NCBI GenBank assembly: GCA_001799735.1
Contig: MGUA01000007.1
Coordinates: 1 to 49,355, forward strand
DNA from: Elusimicrobia bacterium GWB2_63_22
GTDB lineage: Bacteria > Elusimicrobiota > Elusimicrobia > Elusimicrobiales > UBA9959
Length of the DNA stretch: 49,355 nt
Direction of reading: 5' to 3'
Shown here piece after piece: positions 9,540 through 17,544 of this stretch. Position 1 is the stretch's first letter; the number at the start of each line of letters is the position of its first letter. The translations under genes were made by a program, and so were the position numbers. A model generated the notes under the pieces. It did not search any database and was not told where the DNA came from. It saw only the letters and a list, made by a program, of their open reading frames with translations.

Positions 9540-10037
9540 ATGTGGAGAAACATCGCAGCTTCCGTCATAGTGGTCACGGCCATAGCGGCCGCCTGGTACG
9601 CTTTCTCTCCGGTGGAGAGCGGCCGTGACGTTATCCACGTGATAGTGGCGCGGCAGGACCTGCCCAAGGGCACGGTGCTGACCGAGGACATGCTGGAGAC
9701 CCGGACCCTGCCCCGCGCCTACGCGCAGCAGGGCGCCATAGAGGTGCGCATGATGACCGACATAAAGCTGCCCGTCGGGCTGGCCACGGCGGTGCGCATA
9801 AACAAGGGCGACCAGGTGACCCAGAACTGCCTGGTCTCCTCCGGGGCCAAAGCCGCGCCCGAAGCCGCCGACAGCAAAACCCGGTCCCGCGACCATTACC
9901 AGGAAGGCCTTAAATATTTCCAGAACTCCAACTACCAGGCCGCCGTCTCCGAATGGCGGCAGGCCGTCAAGCTGGACCCCGCCAACAAAGATGCCGCCGC
10001 CGGGCTGGAGCGCGTGAGACAGATCACCGCCAAGTAA
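9540..10037 (+). CDS. SAF-domain protein with a C-terminal TPR segment
   Basis: I take ATG 9540 because GAGAGGG lies 6 bases before it; a TTG at 9534 would touch the ribosome site. 165 residues: an N-terminal membrane anchor (about 3-22), then a SAF/CpaB-like domain with the usual VARQDLPKGTVLTEDML and VRINKGDQVT blocks, then a short linker and one TPR-like hairpin (YQEGLKYFQNSNYQAAVSEW). SAF domains of the CpaB/FlgA kind act in pilus or flagellar periplasmic assembly and may bind sugars. No pilus genes are nearby, and the TPR fusion is unusual for CpaB. Function unknown; likely co-transcribed with the TPR gene before it. Confidence 0.75.
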   Translation: MWRNIAASVIVVTAIAAAWYAFSPVESGRDVIHVIVARQDLPKGTVLTEDMLETRTLPRAYAQQGAIEVRMMTDIKLPVGLATAVRINKGDQVTQNCLVSSGAKAAPEAADSKTRSRDHYQEGLKYFQNSNYQAAVSEWRQAVKLDPANKDAAAGLERVRQITAK

Positions 10038-10054
10038 GCTCGCCGCGGACGCGC

Positions 10055-10087
10055 AAAAAAAGCCCCCGTTAGCGCGGGGGCTTTTTT
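10055..10087. terminator. Bidirectional terminator
   Basis: Stem AAAAAAGCCCCCG / CGGGGGCTTTTTT with loop TTAGCG. The A and T tracts on both sides let it serve the plus-strand SAF-TPR gene and the minus-strand XRE gene. Confidence 0.9.
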
Positions 10088-10104
10088 GTTGTGCCGGCCG
10101 ACTT

Positions 10105-10455
10105 TTATTTGTGCTTTTTGCCGGAATAAGGCCGCAGCGTCTCGCGGATTATCAGGTAGGTGCGCTTCTGCAATTCGGCGGGCCTGTCTTTAACTATGCC
10201 GAGGATCCTGGTTTCCCAGGAGGAAGGCTTGCTCTCGGGGGCTTTTTCCTGCAGCAGGTCGGCGATCTTGACCTTGAGGGCCGCAGAAAGTTTTTCCAGC
10301 GTGGCCAGGCTGATCTTTTTAGTGCCTCGCTCTATCTGTCCTATGTAGCTCGGGTGCAGGCCGGCGCGCTCGCCCAGTTCTTCCTGGGACCAGGCGTGTT
10401 TCTTGCGGTGAGCGCGCACCGAGGAGCCAAGCGCGGAGTAAATGTCGGTCTTCAT
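10105..10455 (-). CDS. XRE-family helix-turn-helix transcriptional regulator
   Basis: 116 residues. An HTH_3 domain fills residues about 5-68: the helix-turn-helix reads SQEELGERAGLHPSYIGQIE, followed by RGTKKISLATLEKLSAAL. The short C-terminal part is charged and of unknown role. Small single-domain XRE proteins usually bind palindromes and often control their own promoter. It is divergent to a response-regulator gene, with a perfect 8-bp inverted repeat between them. A TATAAG box is 8 bases before the start codon, so the mRNA may be leaderless. Confidence 0.85.
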   Translation of the reverse strand: MKTDIYSALGSSVRAHRKKHAWSQEELGERAGLHPSYIGQIERGTKKISLATLEKLSAALKVKIADLLQEKAPESKPSSWETRILGIVKDRPAELQKRTYLIIRETLRPYSGKKHK

Positions 10456-10463
10456 GTTGATGC

Positions 10464-10469
10464 CTTATA
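10464..10469 (-). promoter_or_regulatory. -10 box of the XRE gene, probably leaderless
   Basis: Minus-strand TATAAG with an 8-base gap to the ATG. No ribosome binding site of the usual kind is visible. Confidence 0.4.
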
Positions 10470-10508
10470 TTTTTGCAATCAACCGGGGGCGCTTACTAGA
10501 GCCCTAAA

Positions 10509-10527
10509 GGTTTGTAAAATACAAACC
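10509..10527. promoter_or_regulatory. Perfect inverted repeat, operator candidate
   Basis: GGTTTGTA-AAA-TACAAACC, an 8-bp perfect dyad with a 3-base spacer in the divergent region between the XRE regulator and the receiver gene. Its odd symmetry and location fit an XRE operator (inference). Confidence 0.5.
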
Positions 10528-10535
10528 CTGTAGTA

Positions 10536-10562
10536 TTGACACAGAAACCAATATTTTATAAG
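10536..10562 (+). promoter_or_regulatory. Sigma-70 type promoter of the receiver gene
   Basis: A consensus TTGACA (10536-10541) with a TATAAG-type -10 at 10557-10562. The spacer is 15 bases, shorter than ideal. It lies 9 bases beyond the inverted repeat. Confidence 0.5.
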
Positions 10563-10620
10563 TTTATGGCAGGGAACGGTGTTTTAACCCGGCGGCGTAC
10601 GCCGGTGGGGGGTGGGGGTT

Positions 10621-10995
10621 ATGCGCACTAAAACTATACTTATCGTTGAGGATGAGGCCGTATGGCGGCGTCTGTTGGGCCTGCTGTTCAGGGAGCGCGG
10701 CTATACCGTTATCCAGGCGGCTTCCTGCGCCGAAGGCCTTGAGGCGCTCAGACGCTACAAGATAGACTGCGCCATAGTGGACTTCAACCTGGGCGACAGC
10801 AGAGGGGACATTGTCTGCGCGGCCATACGCGAACGGGACAGCGGGCTTAAGACCCCGGTGATCTTTTTCACGGCCGATCCGGGCGCCGCGGAGTATATGA
10901 GCGGGCCGCACCGGGCGGACATGCTGGTGTTCAAGGACCGGCCCGTGATGGAACTGCCCGGCCTTATGTCCAGCCTTTTTCAGGCGGCGGCCTAA
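10621..10995 (+). CDS. Stand-alone response-regulator receiver protein
   Basis: 124 residues from ATG 10621; a GTG at 10612 is possible but lies inside the G-rich ribosome site. One CheY-like receiver domain and nothing else. Acidic pocket E10-D11-E12, phosphoacceptor D54 in the strand CAIVDFNLGD, switch T84 in FFTAD and K105 in VFKDRP are all present, so phosphorylation should be possible. No histidine kinase or output domain is in the window. Such single-domain proteins relay phosphate or act by docking. Promoter TTGACA upstream and the palindrome beside it suggest control by the divergent XRE regulator. Confidence 0.85.
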   Translation: MRTKTILIVEDEAVWRRLLGLLFRERGYTVIQAASCAEGLEALRRYKIDCAIVDFNLGDSRGDIVCAAIRERDSGLKTPVIFFTADPGAAEYMSGPHRADMLVFKDRPVMELPGLMSSLFQAAA

Positions 10996-11019
10996 GGCGG
11001 CGGCTTCCCCGTCCGCGCT

Positions 11020-11053
11020 CCGACAACACGCTGTCGGGTTAATGTTTTATAAT
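11020..11053 (+). promoter_or_regulatory. Palindromic operator plus -10 box of addA-like gene
   Basis: CGACA-ACACGC-TGTCG (11021-11036), followed by GGTT, then TATAAT at 11048-11053. ATG follows 6 bases after the -10 box. The same palindrome, GGTT extension and 11-base spacing to the -10 box occur before recQ (23050-23082). The dyad covers the missing -35 region, as a repressor site would. It could double as a weak terminator for the receiver gene. Confidence 0.65.
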
Positions 11054-11059
11054 TAACCT

Positions 11060-14000
11060 ATGAAGACAGTTAAGGCCTCGCCGGTGCTGGAGGGGGACAA
11101 GACCCTCGGGTTCCCGCACGCGCTGCTCATCAGCGCCTCGGCCGGCTCGGGCAAGACCTACACGCTCACCCAGCGCTACGTGCAGTTCCTCCTTTCGGAG
11201 CGGGTGCCCAACAACGATATCTCCGGCATCCTCGCCGTCACTTTTACCAATAACGCGGCCAAGGAGATGAAGGCCCGCATCCTCGCCTGGCTTAAAGAGC
11301 TGGCGCTGGATAAAAATTGCGCCAAGATGGACGAGACCCTGGCGCTGGTGTCGCTGTCGCGGGAGGCGGCGCACGCCCGCGCGCAGCAGCTGGTAGAGCG
11401 CGTGATCGCCAATTATTCTGATTTTCACATCCAGACCATAGACAGCTTCCTCGCCCGGGTAATGAGCGCCTCGGTGGACGAGCTGAAGCTGCCGCTGCGG
11501 GCCGAGATCACCATGGCCTATGACGTGCTCATAGACCTGGCCTTGTATTCCCTGTTCTCCCGCATCGGCAAGGCGGACCTGCCGGCCGAGGCGGTGGACA
11601 AGTTCCTGGCCGTGCTGCCCAAGACCGGCACGTACCCGTGGAACCCGGCCGGGCGCGTGAAGGACCACTTCAACAGCTTCCTCAACCAGGAAGGCAAGAC
11701 CGCCGGCCTCATAAAGAACGCCTCCGGCGACTACGAGGCCGCGCTGAAGGCCAAATTCTCGGCCATGCTGAAACAGTGCGAGGGCCTGGTAAAACGTTTC
11801 GGGAAGGAATACGTGAAGGGCAGCGCCGCCGCGGCCCTGGAGGCCGGCGGTCTGACCGATTTCCTCGCCGCCTACAGTTTCACCTTCGGCATCTTCAACG
11901 GCGTTAAGAAAGGCAAGTTCCCGCCGGGCTGGGAGAAGGACATAGACCGCCTCAACGAGCTGGCGGTGGAGCTGACCGAGCTGAACGCCGTGGCTTACTA
12001 CTATCCCTACGTCGGCATCTACGACCGGTTTAAGACCGAGCTGGAGCGCGTCAAGCGCGGCAAGACCGATGTCATCCACATAAACGATATCGCCAAGAAG
12101 CTCGCCGCCTACATCAACGACAAGAACGTGCCCGAGATCTACCTGAAGCTCGGCGAGCGCATCTCCCATTTCCTGATAGACGAGTTCCAGGACACCAACC
12201 GCCTGCAGTGGGACGTCATCCGCCCGCTGGTGGAAGAGAGCCTCTCCAAAACGGGCTCGCTGTTCGTGGTGGGTGACATCAAGCAGGCCATCTACATGTT
12301 CCGCAACGCCGACTACCGGATCATGCGGGACCTGCTGGACAAGGCCGAGGGGAAAAAAGAAACCGCCGACAATCTTTCGCTGGAGCCGCTGGGCAACGAG
12401 CTTAAATATGTGAACCTGCCGGTCAATTACCGCTCCGACGGCGAGGTGCTGGGCTACGTGGACGACCTGTTCAAGAACAAGTTGAAGAATTCCCCCGGGC
12501 TGATAGGCGAGGATATCACCGAGCTGACCACCTACGAGCAGCACGTGCAGCCGGGCCGCGTGAAGGACGGCTACGTTAAGACCGCCGTGCTGGAGACGTA
12601 CGACCTGGACGAGCCGGACGGCCAGAAGGAGTGGCTGCTGGCCGCCGTGCGGGGCGCGCGGGAGCGCTACCCTCTGGGCGAGATCGCCATCCTGGTGGCC
12701 AAGAACAAGCGCATAGAGCCGGTGGTAGAGTGGCTTACCGAGGCCGGCATCCCCGTGGCTTCGCTCAGTTCGCTCGACATCCGCAAACGCAAGGTGGTGG
12801 CCGAGCTGGTCTCCTGCCTGAAATTCCTGGAGACCCCTTCCGACGACCTTTCTTTCGCCGACCTGATCACCGGCGACATCTTTACTAAATTGACCGGCCT
12901 TAAACGCGGGGAGATGACGGAGTTTATCTTCTCCGCCCGCGCCAAGGACCGCAACGCCATCCTTTACGCCGAGTTCCGCAACCATCCGGAGTACGGCAAA
13001 TACTGGGACCAGTACCTGGACGAACCTTTCCGTAAGGTGGGCTACCTGCCGCTCTACGAGCTGGTTTCGCGCCTCTATTCCGGCTTCAGGCTCTTTGCCA
13101 ATTTCCCCGACGAGCAGGCCTTCCTGTCCCGTTTTCTGGACGCGGTCACCACCCTGGAGGCCGAGGGCGTAACCAGCCCGCGCTCTTTTGTGGAGTACGC
13201 CTCCGTGGAGGACGAGGACAAGGCCAAGGTGTTCTCCATCGCCCTGCCGGAATACATAGACGCCGTGCGCGTGATGACCTTCCACAAGAGCAAGGGCCTG
13301 GGTTTCTCCGTGGTGATAAACCTGATGTACGACGAGCGGGACCAGAGCGACCCGATGTATTTCGAGGAGAGGGGCGGCGAGATCCACGTCTACCATATCA
13401 CCAAGGAGGCGGCCGCGCAGTCGGTCAAGCTGCGCCCGGTCTACGAGGGCCGCCGCAACGACGGCAGCGTGCAGGACCTCAACGTCCTCTACGTCATCTC
13501 CACCCGCGCCCGGCACGAACTGTACAATCTGGTCATCAAGAAGACCCGCAAGAGCCCGCCCAAAGAAGCCCGGCTGATAGACGTGTTCGAGACGCAGGAG
13601 CTGGGCAGGCCCTCGGCGCAGGTGCCGGAACACAGGGCGCCGTCCGGGCCGGTGGAGGTGGTCTCCGTGGCGGGCCGCCCCGAGCAGCGCTTCGAGGCGC
13701 TCAAGCCCACCTATCACACCTTCGCGGACGTGGCCGAGGGCGAGCTGGTGCACGCCATCCTGGCCCGTTTCGTGGAATTGCCCGACGACCTGCGGCCGGC
13801 CCTCTTGGCCGCTTTCGACGAGCTGGCCCCCGGCTACCCGTTCAAGTTCGACAAAGAGCGCATGGTGAACAACCTGATGGGTTTCCTGAACGGCTCCGAG
13901 GCGCAGGAGCTGTTCATGCCGGTCCCCGGCCGCCAGGTGCTGGTAGAGGCTGAGTTCATAGACAGGAACGGCGCCCTCTTCCGCATGGACCGCGTGCTGG

Positions 14001-14179
14001 TGGACGCCGGAGAGGTCACCGTAGTGGACTTCAAAACCGGCCGCGAGAACACGAAAAAATACTCCGCCCAGATGAAGGGCTACCTCTCCATCGCGGCCGA
14101 GGTCTACGCCCGGCCGGCCAGGGCGCTGCTGGCGTACGTGGACCTGGTAAAAGTAGTGCCGCTGCAGGTCGCGGATTAA
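11060..14179 (+). CDS. addA: AddA-like UvrD/RecB-type helicase-nuclease
   Basis: 1039 residues. Superfamily 1A helicase motifs in order: Walker A SASAGSGKT (25-33), TFTNNAAKEMK, Walker B HFLIDEFQDT (about 370-378), motif III VVGDIKQAIYMFRN, NYRSDGE, and motif V/VI region MTFHKSKGLGFSVV (about 739). The C-terminal end is a RecB-like PD-(D/E)XK nuclease: H in ELVHAIL, E in VEAEFID, D in FRMDRVLVD, and D/K in VVDFKTGRE, then QMKGY. This set matches AddA, the motor and 3'-strand nuclease that resects double-strand breaks for RecA. The likely partner AddB-like protein is at 26038, 12 kb away, although addA and addB are usually adjacent. The start is leaderless by prediction, with a CGACA-N6-TGTCG palindrome upstream. 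Confidence 0.85.
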   Translation: MKTVKASPVLEGDKTLGFPHALLISASAGSGKTYTLTQRYVQFLLSERVPNNDISGILAVTFTNNAAKEMKARILAWLKELALDKNCAKMDETLALVSLSREAAHARAQQLVERVIANYSDFHIQTIDSFLARVMSASVDELKLPLRAEITMAYDVLIDLALYSLFSRIGKADLPAEAVDKFLAVLPKTGTYPWNPAGRVKDHFNSFLNQEGKTAGLIKNASGDYEAALKAKFSAMLKQCEGLVKRFGKEYVKGSAAAALEAGGLTDFLAAYSFTFGIFNGVKKGKFPPGWEKDIDRLNELAVELTELNAVAYYYPYVGIYDRFKTELERVKRGKTDVIHINDIAKKLAAYINDKNVPEIYLKLGERISHFLIDEFQDTNRLQWDVIRPLVEESLSKTGSLFVVGDIKQAIYMFRNADYRIMRDLLDKAEGKKETADNLSLEPLGNELKYVNLPVNYRSDGEVLGYVDDLFKNKLKNSPGLIGEDITELTTYEQHVQPGRVKDGYVKTAVLETYDLDEPDGQKEWLLAAVRGARERYPLGEIAILVAKNKRIEPVVEWLTEAGIPVASLSSLDIRKRKVVAELVSCLKFLETPSDDLSFADLITGDIFTKLTGLKRGEMTEFIFSARAKDRNAILYAEFRNHPEYGKYWDQYLDEPFRKVGYLPLYELVSRLYSGFRLFANFPDEQAFLSRFLDAVTTLEAEGVTSPRSFVEYASVEDEDKAKVFSIALPEYIDAVRVMTFHKSKGLGFSVVINLMYDERDQSDPMYFEERGGEIHVYHITKEAAAQSVKLRPVYEGRRNDGSVQDLNVLYVISTRARHELYNLVIKKTRKSPPKEARLIDVFETQELGRPSAQVPEHRAPSGPVEVVSVAGRPEQRFEALKPTYHTFADVAEGELVHAILARFVELPDDLRPALLAAFDELAPGYPFKFDKERMVNNLMGFLNGSEAQELFMPVPGRQVLVEAEFIDRNGALFRMDRVLVDAGEVTVVDFKTGRENTKKYSAQMKGYLSIAAEVYARPARALLAYVDLVKVVPLQVAD

Positions 14180-14182
14180 CCC

Positions 14183-14908
14183 ATGAAAATTTTATACTCC
14201 CTGATGCTGCTCTGCCTGGCGCTCGGCGCCGGTGCGGCGCGGGCCGAGGGCTGGACGGTCAAGGCGAGGGTCGTTAACGGCAAGGAAACTTATTGGCACG
14301 CGCAGGCCAGCCCTGTCGGGAAGCAGGCCAGCTTCGCGGGCAGGCCGCAGATGCGGGGCGGGGGGCCGGCGCGCGAGCTGATCCTGCATACCTACCTGCA
14401 CGCCCCGGAGGACGGGCTCTTAAGACTGGACTACCAGGTGGAGCTGGCCGGCGCGCAGAAGGCCAGGCCGCCTTTTCAGGCCCAGGGCAAGGTGCTGCTG
14501 CGCCCGGGCAAGCCCGTGCTGGCCGCAGCGGCTGGCGGCTGGAAATTTATAGTTGAGCTGCAGGGAACTGCGGAGGGAAAAGCCCGGGGTAGAGCGGGCG
14601 GCACCCTGGAGACCAGTCTGAAATGCGGCAGGGTCTCCTACCCGGCGACTTTCTCCTACCTGCCGGACGAGCAGTACAGCGCCGTGCTCTACAGCGGGTC
14701 GGGCGACGAGCCGCGCAGGTTCATGGTGGGGCTGCTGCCCAACGGGTCGGCGCTGGACGGCACCTTTCTGCTGCAGTATACGGTGCTGCTTAAAGAGGGC
14801 AGGGAAACCCTGGCAGAGGGCCAGGGCGAGCTGCCGCTGGTCCCCGGCGGCGGCCGGCGCGCCGCCCCGGCAGGCGATTGCGTCTTTTCGGCCAGGGCCC
14901 TGCGCTAA
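14183..14908 (+). CDS. Secreted protein of unknown function
   Basis: 241 residues. A cleavable signal peptide is clear (residues 1-21, ending GAARA-EG). The mature part is rich in beta-prone segments and has one central cysteine pair region (LKCGRVSYPATFSYLP) and a late cysteine (GDCVFSA). No family recognised. It starts 3 bases after the addA-like stop with no good ribosome site, so it is probably translationally coupled; a functional tie to DNA repair is unlikely from a secreted product. Confidence 0.65.
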   Translation: MKILYSLMLLCLALGAGAARAEGWTVKARVVNGKETYWHAQASPVGKQASFAGRPQMRGGGPARELILHTYLHAPEDGLLRLDYQVELAGAQKARPPFQAQGKVLLRPGKPVLAAAAGGWKFIVELQGTAEGKARGRAGGTLETSLKCGRVSYPATFSYLPDEQYSAVLYSGSGDEPRRFMVGLLPNGSALDGTFLLQYTVLLKEGRETLAEGQGELPLVPGGGRRAAPAGDCVFSARALR

Positions 14909-14918
14909 AAATACAAAA

Positions 14919-15455
14919 TCAGTTGTTGGCGCCCACGGGGCCGCCGGGAGTGTCGTTGATAGCGTCCGCGCCGTCCGCAGGCGGCTTTAGCTGCCGTGCC
15001 TTCGCAATGCAGGCGTCCTGGCGGCGCAGGGCTTTCTGCTCCAGCCTGGCCGACTCGGCCTTGGCCTTGTTCAATAGCGGCTCGAGGGTTGCCACGCAGG
15101 CCTTGTCGCAATCGCCCTTATCCTTCGGGCAGCAGCCCATCAGGGTGTTGGTGATGTCGGTTACCTTCTTCATCGCCGCTTCCCGGGCCTTCTTCTCCTT
15201 CGGGGAAGGGTTGAGGCAGGCCAGCAGGTCGTCGCAGTTAAGCAGCCCTGTGTCGTAGACGGTGCGGCCGGCCATGAAATCCGGCTTGCGGTCCTTGCAT
15301 TCCTCCCAGTCCATCTTCGCCAGGAAGTACGGCGGCATTGCGCCGGGCTTTGAAAATTTTACGCAGAAGCAGCGGCGCTGCGCCGCGTCCACCGGCTCGG
15401 CGGCTCCCGCCGGCCGGGCCGCCAGGAGAGCCAGTACAATAAGATACGCGCGCAT
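14919..15455 (-). CDS. Cysteine-rich secreted protein, unknown
   Basis: 178 residues with a signal peptide (MRAYLIVLALLAARPAGA). The mature protein has ten or so cysteines: CFC near the start, single cysteines in EECKD, NCDDLLACL, a CC pair in LMGCCPKDKGDC, DKACVATL and QDACIAKA. The even number and the periplasmic location suggest disulfides. The second half is helical and charged. No known family recognised. Convergent with the secreted protein before it; a TAAAAT -10-like box is present about 21 bases before the ATG on the minus strand. Confidence 0.65.
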   Translation of the reverse strand: MRAYLIVLALLAARPAGAAEPVDAAQRRCFCVKFSKPGAMPPYFLAKMDWEECKDRKPDFMAGRTVYDTGLLNCDDLLACLNPSPKEKKAREAAMKKVTDITNTLMGCCPKDKGDCDKACVATLEPLLNKAKAESARLEQKALRRQDACIAKARQLKPPADGADAINDTPGGPVGANN

Positions 15456-15546
15456 AAATATCCGGTCTTAGCTGAAATTTTAAAAAAGAATAATCCATTA
15501 CGACTATAGCAGTTTTTTCAAATGCCGGAGGCGGGACGTTAAAAGG

Positions 15547-15552
15547 TAAAAT
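15547..15552 (+). promoter_or_regulatory. -10-like box TAAAAT
   Basis: Part of TTAAAAGGTAAAATTA. Similar AAAAGGTRRAATT strings precede the next two genes (about 16169 and 16343), so this may be a local promoter style rather than chance. Confidence 0.3.
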
Positions 15553-15582
15553 TACTCAGCGGAGATAGCGAGGCACAGCATA

Positions 15583-16158
15583 ATGACCATGACCACGGAA
15601 GACTGGATGAAGGCGCTTAAGACGCCAGGAATATTGCTGGTCTGCTACATCCTTGTGCCCCCGCTGCTGGATTTTGCCGTGGGGCCGGTCTATGTGCTGT
15701 GGGGCCGCCCGGTTTCGGCCAACCTGGCGCAGGCCGGGTTCGGTATAGCCTTGCTGCGCAAGCTTTACGCGCTGAAAGCTCCGCTGTCGGCGGAGTTGAC
15801 GGCCTGGCTGGGCAAGTTCGGCCAGCCGGCGGACAAAACCTGGGAGCTGAGCGGCAACATAACTTTTACCGCCAGCCGCCTGGCCGCCGTGGCGCTGCTG
15901 GTGGTGCCGGTCGGCCGCATGCTGCCGGGCTGGCTGTCCTTCGCGGTTAATCTGCTGGCAATCGGGTACACAGCTTACGCCGCCTACGGAGTCTGGACTC
16001 TCTACGCGCCCTTTGTGGCCGCCCCGCCGGAAGCGCCGGAACCGGGGGCGGAACCGGAAGCGCCTGCCGCGCCGGAGCGCCGCTGTTTAAAATGCGGCCA
16101 GAAGCTGGCGGAGAACGACGACTATTGCGGTTTCTGCCACCACCCGGTGGCCAGGTAG
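15583..16158 (+). CDS. Membrane protein with C-terminal zinc ribbon
   Basis: 191 residues. Two to four hydrophobic segments (about 15-35, 95-140) are followed by a Pro/Ala/Glu linker (PEAPEPGAEPEAPA) and a short zinc ribbon at the very end: CLKCGQKL ... YCGFCHHP, a double CXXC motif. The ribbon should sit in the cytoplasm and bind zinc; such domains often tether membrane proteins to partners. No enzymatic motif is seen. Two ATG codons 6 bases apart (15583 and 15589) are possible starts. Confidence 0.65.
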   Translation: MTMTTEDWMKALKTPGILLVCYILVPPLLDFAVGPVYVLWGRPVSANLAQAGFGIALLRKLYALKAPLSAELTAWLGKFGQPADKTWELSGNITFTASRLAAVALLVVPVGRMLPGWLSFAVNLLAIGYTAYAAYGVWTLYAPFVAAPPEAPEPGAEPEAPAAPERRCLKCGQKLAENDDYCGFCHHPVAR

Positions 16159-16185
16159 CCGCGGTTTAAAAGGTGAAATTAAAAT

Positions 16186-16350
16186 ATGCCCTTCGACCAG
16201 AACCCCAAAGACCCGCTGCACGGGATCACGCTGCAGAACATCCTGGAACGGCTGGTAAAGCGGCACGGCTGGGAAGAGATGGCGCGGCGCGTGCCGCCGG
16301 GCGTTCCCGGCGGCACTGTTTTTGAACGGAAACGGAGCCGGAAAAGGTAG
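16186..16350 (+). CDS. Short VF530/DUF2132-like protein, C-terminus replaced
   Basis: 54 residues. The N-terminal part NPKDPLHGITLQNILERL then VKRHGWEEMARRV matches the start of the VF530 (DUF2132) family, small helical DNA-binding-like proteins of about 70-80 residues. The family's second half (normally with a CF-x-DPSxKSSLKFLRKTPWAR type block) is absent in all three frames; instead a Gly/Pro/Arg/Lys tail follows. So it is either a truncated relict or a divergent short form. AAGGTG stands 10 bases before the ATG. The stop codon TAG overlaps the -10 box of the next gene. Confidence 0.6.
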   Translation: MPFDQNPKDPLHGITLQNILERLVKRHGWEEMARRVPPGVPGGTVFERKRSRKR

Positions 16351-16353
16351 AAT
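16348..16353 (+). promoter_or_regulatory. -10-like box TAGAAT, leaderless GTG start
   Basis: TAGAAT with a 6-base gap to GTG at 16360. It overlaps the stop of the preceding short gene. Confidence 0.4.
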
Positions 16354-16359
16354 TTAGCC

Positions 16360-17520
16360 GTGGAACTATCCGAAGATCAAGAGCGCGCGCTGGAGCGGCT
16401 GCTGGCCTGGTATAAAGACCCGGCCCGCAGCGCTTTTATCACCCTGGGCGGCTACGCCGGCACCGGCAAGACCACGCTGATCGCCGTGCTGCGCAACGAG
16501 CTGGTAAAGCTGGACAAGAACATCCGGTTCGCCTTCTGCAGCTATACCGGCAAGGCCGCGCAGAACCTTAAGAACAAGCTTAAAGAGGCCGGCGCGCTGG
16601 CCGTAAAAGATTCCGTCAGCACCATCCACGGCCTCATCTACACGCCGAGGGAGAACGAGGCCGGCCATATCACCGGCTGGGACCGCAAAGACCTGCTGGA
16701 GCGCAGCCTCATCATAGTGGACGAGGCCTCCATGGTGGACGGCGCCATCTGGGCCGACCTGCTGTCCTACAATATCCCCATCGTCGCCGTAGGCGACCAC
16801 GGCCAGCTGCCGCCTATCTCCGGCAGTTTCAACCTGATGCAGGCCCCGCAGCTGCTGCTGACGCAGATACACCGGCAGGCGCGGGATAACCCCATCATAA
16901 AGGTTTCGCAGTTCGCCCGCACCACCGGCCTTATCCCGCCGGAGCGCTACGGCGCCGGCGTGATAAAGTACCTGAAAGAGGACTGCGACGCCCAGGAAAA
17001 GACGGGGGAGCTGCTGGAGAGCTACTCCCCGGATACGCTGATCCTGTGCGGCTACAATAACACCCGCAACAGGATAAACCAGTTCATGCGCGCCGCCCGC
17101 GGCTATGAGACCCCCCGGCCCGCCGGCGGCGACAGGGTGATCTGCCTGCGCAACAACCACAAGAAAGGGATTTACAACGGCATGCTGGGCACCATAGAGA
17201 ATATCGCCCCGGCCCATAAGGACTGGTATCAGGCCGAGATACAGCTCGACGACCGGGAGCGGCTCTACGAGGGCCTCATCTACGCCCCGCAGTTCGGCGC
17301 GAAGACCGGCGTGAATTTTACCAAGGACAGGCAGCTCGCCATGATCGGCGACCTGTTCGACTTCGGCTACGCGCTCACCGTGCATAAGGCCCAGGGCAGC
17401 CAGGCCAGGCGCGTGGTGATGTTCGAAGAGCGCTTCGCCCAGATGGACGACGAGATGTGGCGCCGCTGGCTCTACACCGGCGTTACAAGGGCCGAGGAAG
17501 AGCTCTATCTTTTCGGCTAG
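16360..17520 (+). CDS. RecD/Dda-like superfamily 1B DNA helicase
   Basis: 386 residues from a GTG start. Walker A GGYAGTGKTTL (30-40), motif Ia FCSYTGKAAQNL, Walker B SLIIVDEASMVD, motif III VGDHGQLPPI, QIHRQ, and C-terminal motifs ALTVHKAQGSQ and YTGVTRAEEEL. Compact length and motif spelling match RecD2/Dda-type 5'-3' helicases without the N-terminal helix-hairpin-helix region of RecD2. Likely role is in replication or repair, unwinding from the 5' strand. It is not a RecBCD subunit, since the break-resection enzyme here is AddAB-like. No ribosome site; -10-like TAGAAT is 6 bases before the start. Confidence 0.85.
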   Translation: MELSEDQERALERLLAWYKDPARSAFITLGGYAGTGKTTLIAVLRNELVKLDKNIRFAFCSYTGKAAQNLKNKLKEAGALAVKDSVSTIHGLIYTPRENEAGHITGWDRKDLLERSLIIVDEASMVDGAIWADLLSYNIPIVAVGDHGQLPPISGSFNLMQAPQLLLTQIHRQARDNPIIKVSQFARTTGLIPPERYGAGVIKYLKEDCDAQEKTGELLESYSPDTLILCGYNNTRNRINQFMRAARGYETPRPAGGDRVICLRNNHKKGIYNGMLGTIENIAPAHKDWYQAEIQLDDRERLYEGLIYAPQFGAKTGVNFTKDRQLAMIGDLFDFGYALTVHKAQGSQARRVVMFEERFAQMDDEMWRRWLYTGVTRAEEELYLFG

Positions 17521-17544
17521 CGCCGCGCGGTTGATACGGGGGCT

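Noticed and set aside
11039-13753. 904-residue minus-strand open frame opposite addA
   Set aside because: Shadow of a high-GC coding gene; Val/Leu/Gly/His-rich with no domain, and the plus frame has all helicase motifs. The same applies to the long minus frames at 26023-28311, 36911-39376 and 43561-45723.
16360-17520. RecD subunit of a RecBCD complex
   Set aside because: Too short and lone; the break-resection genes here are AddAB-like.
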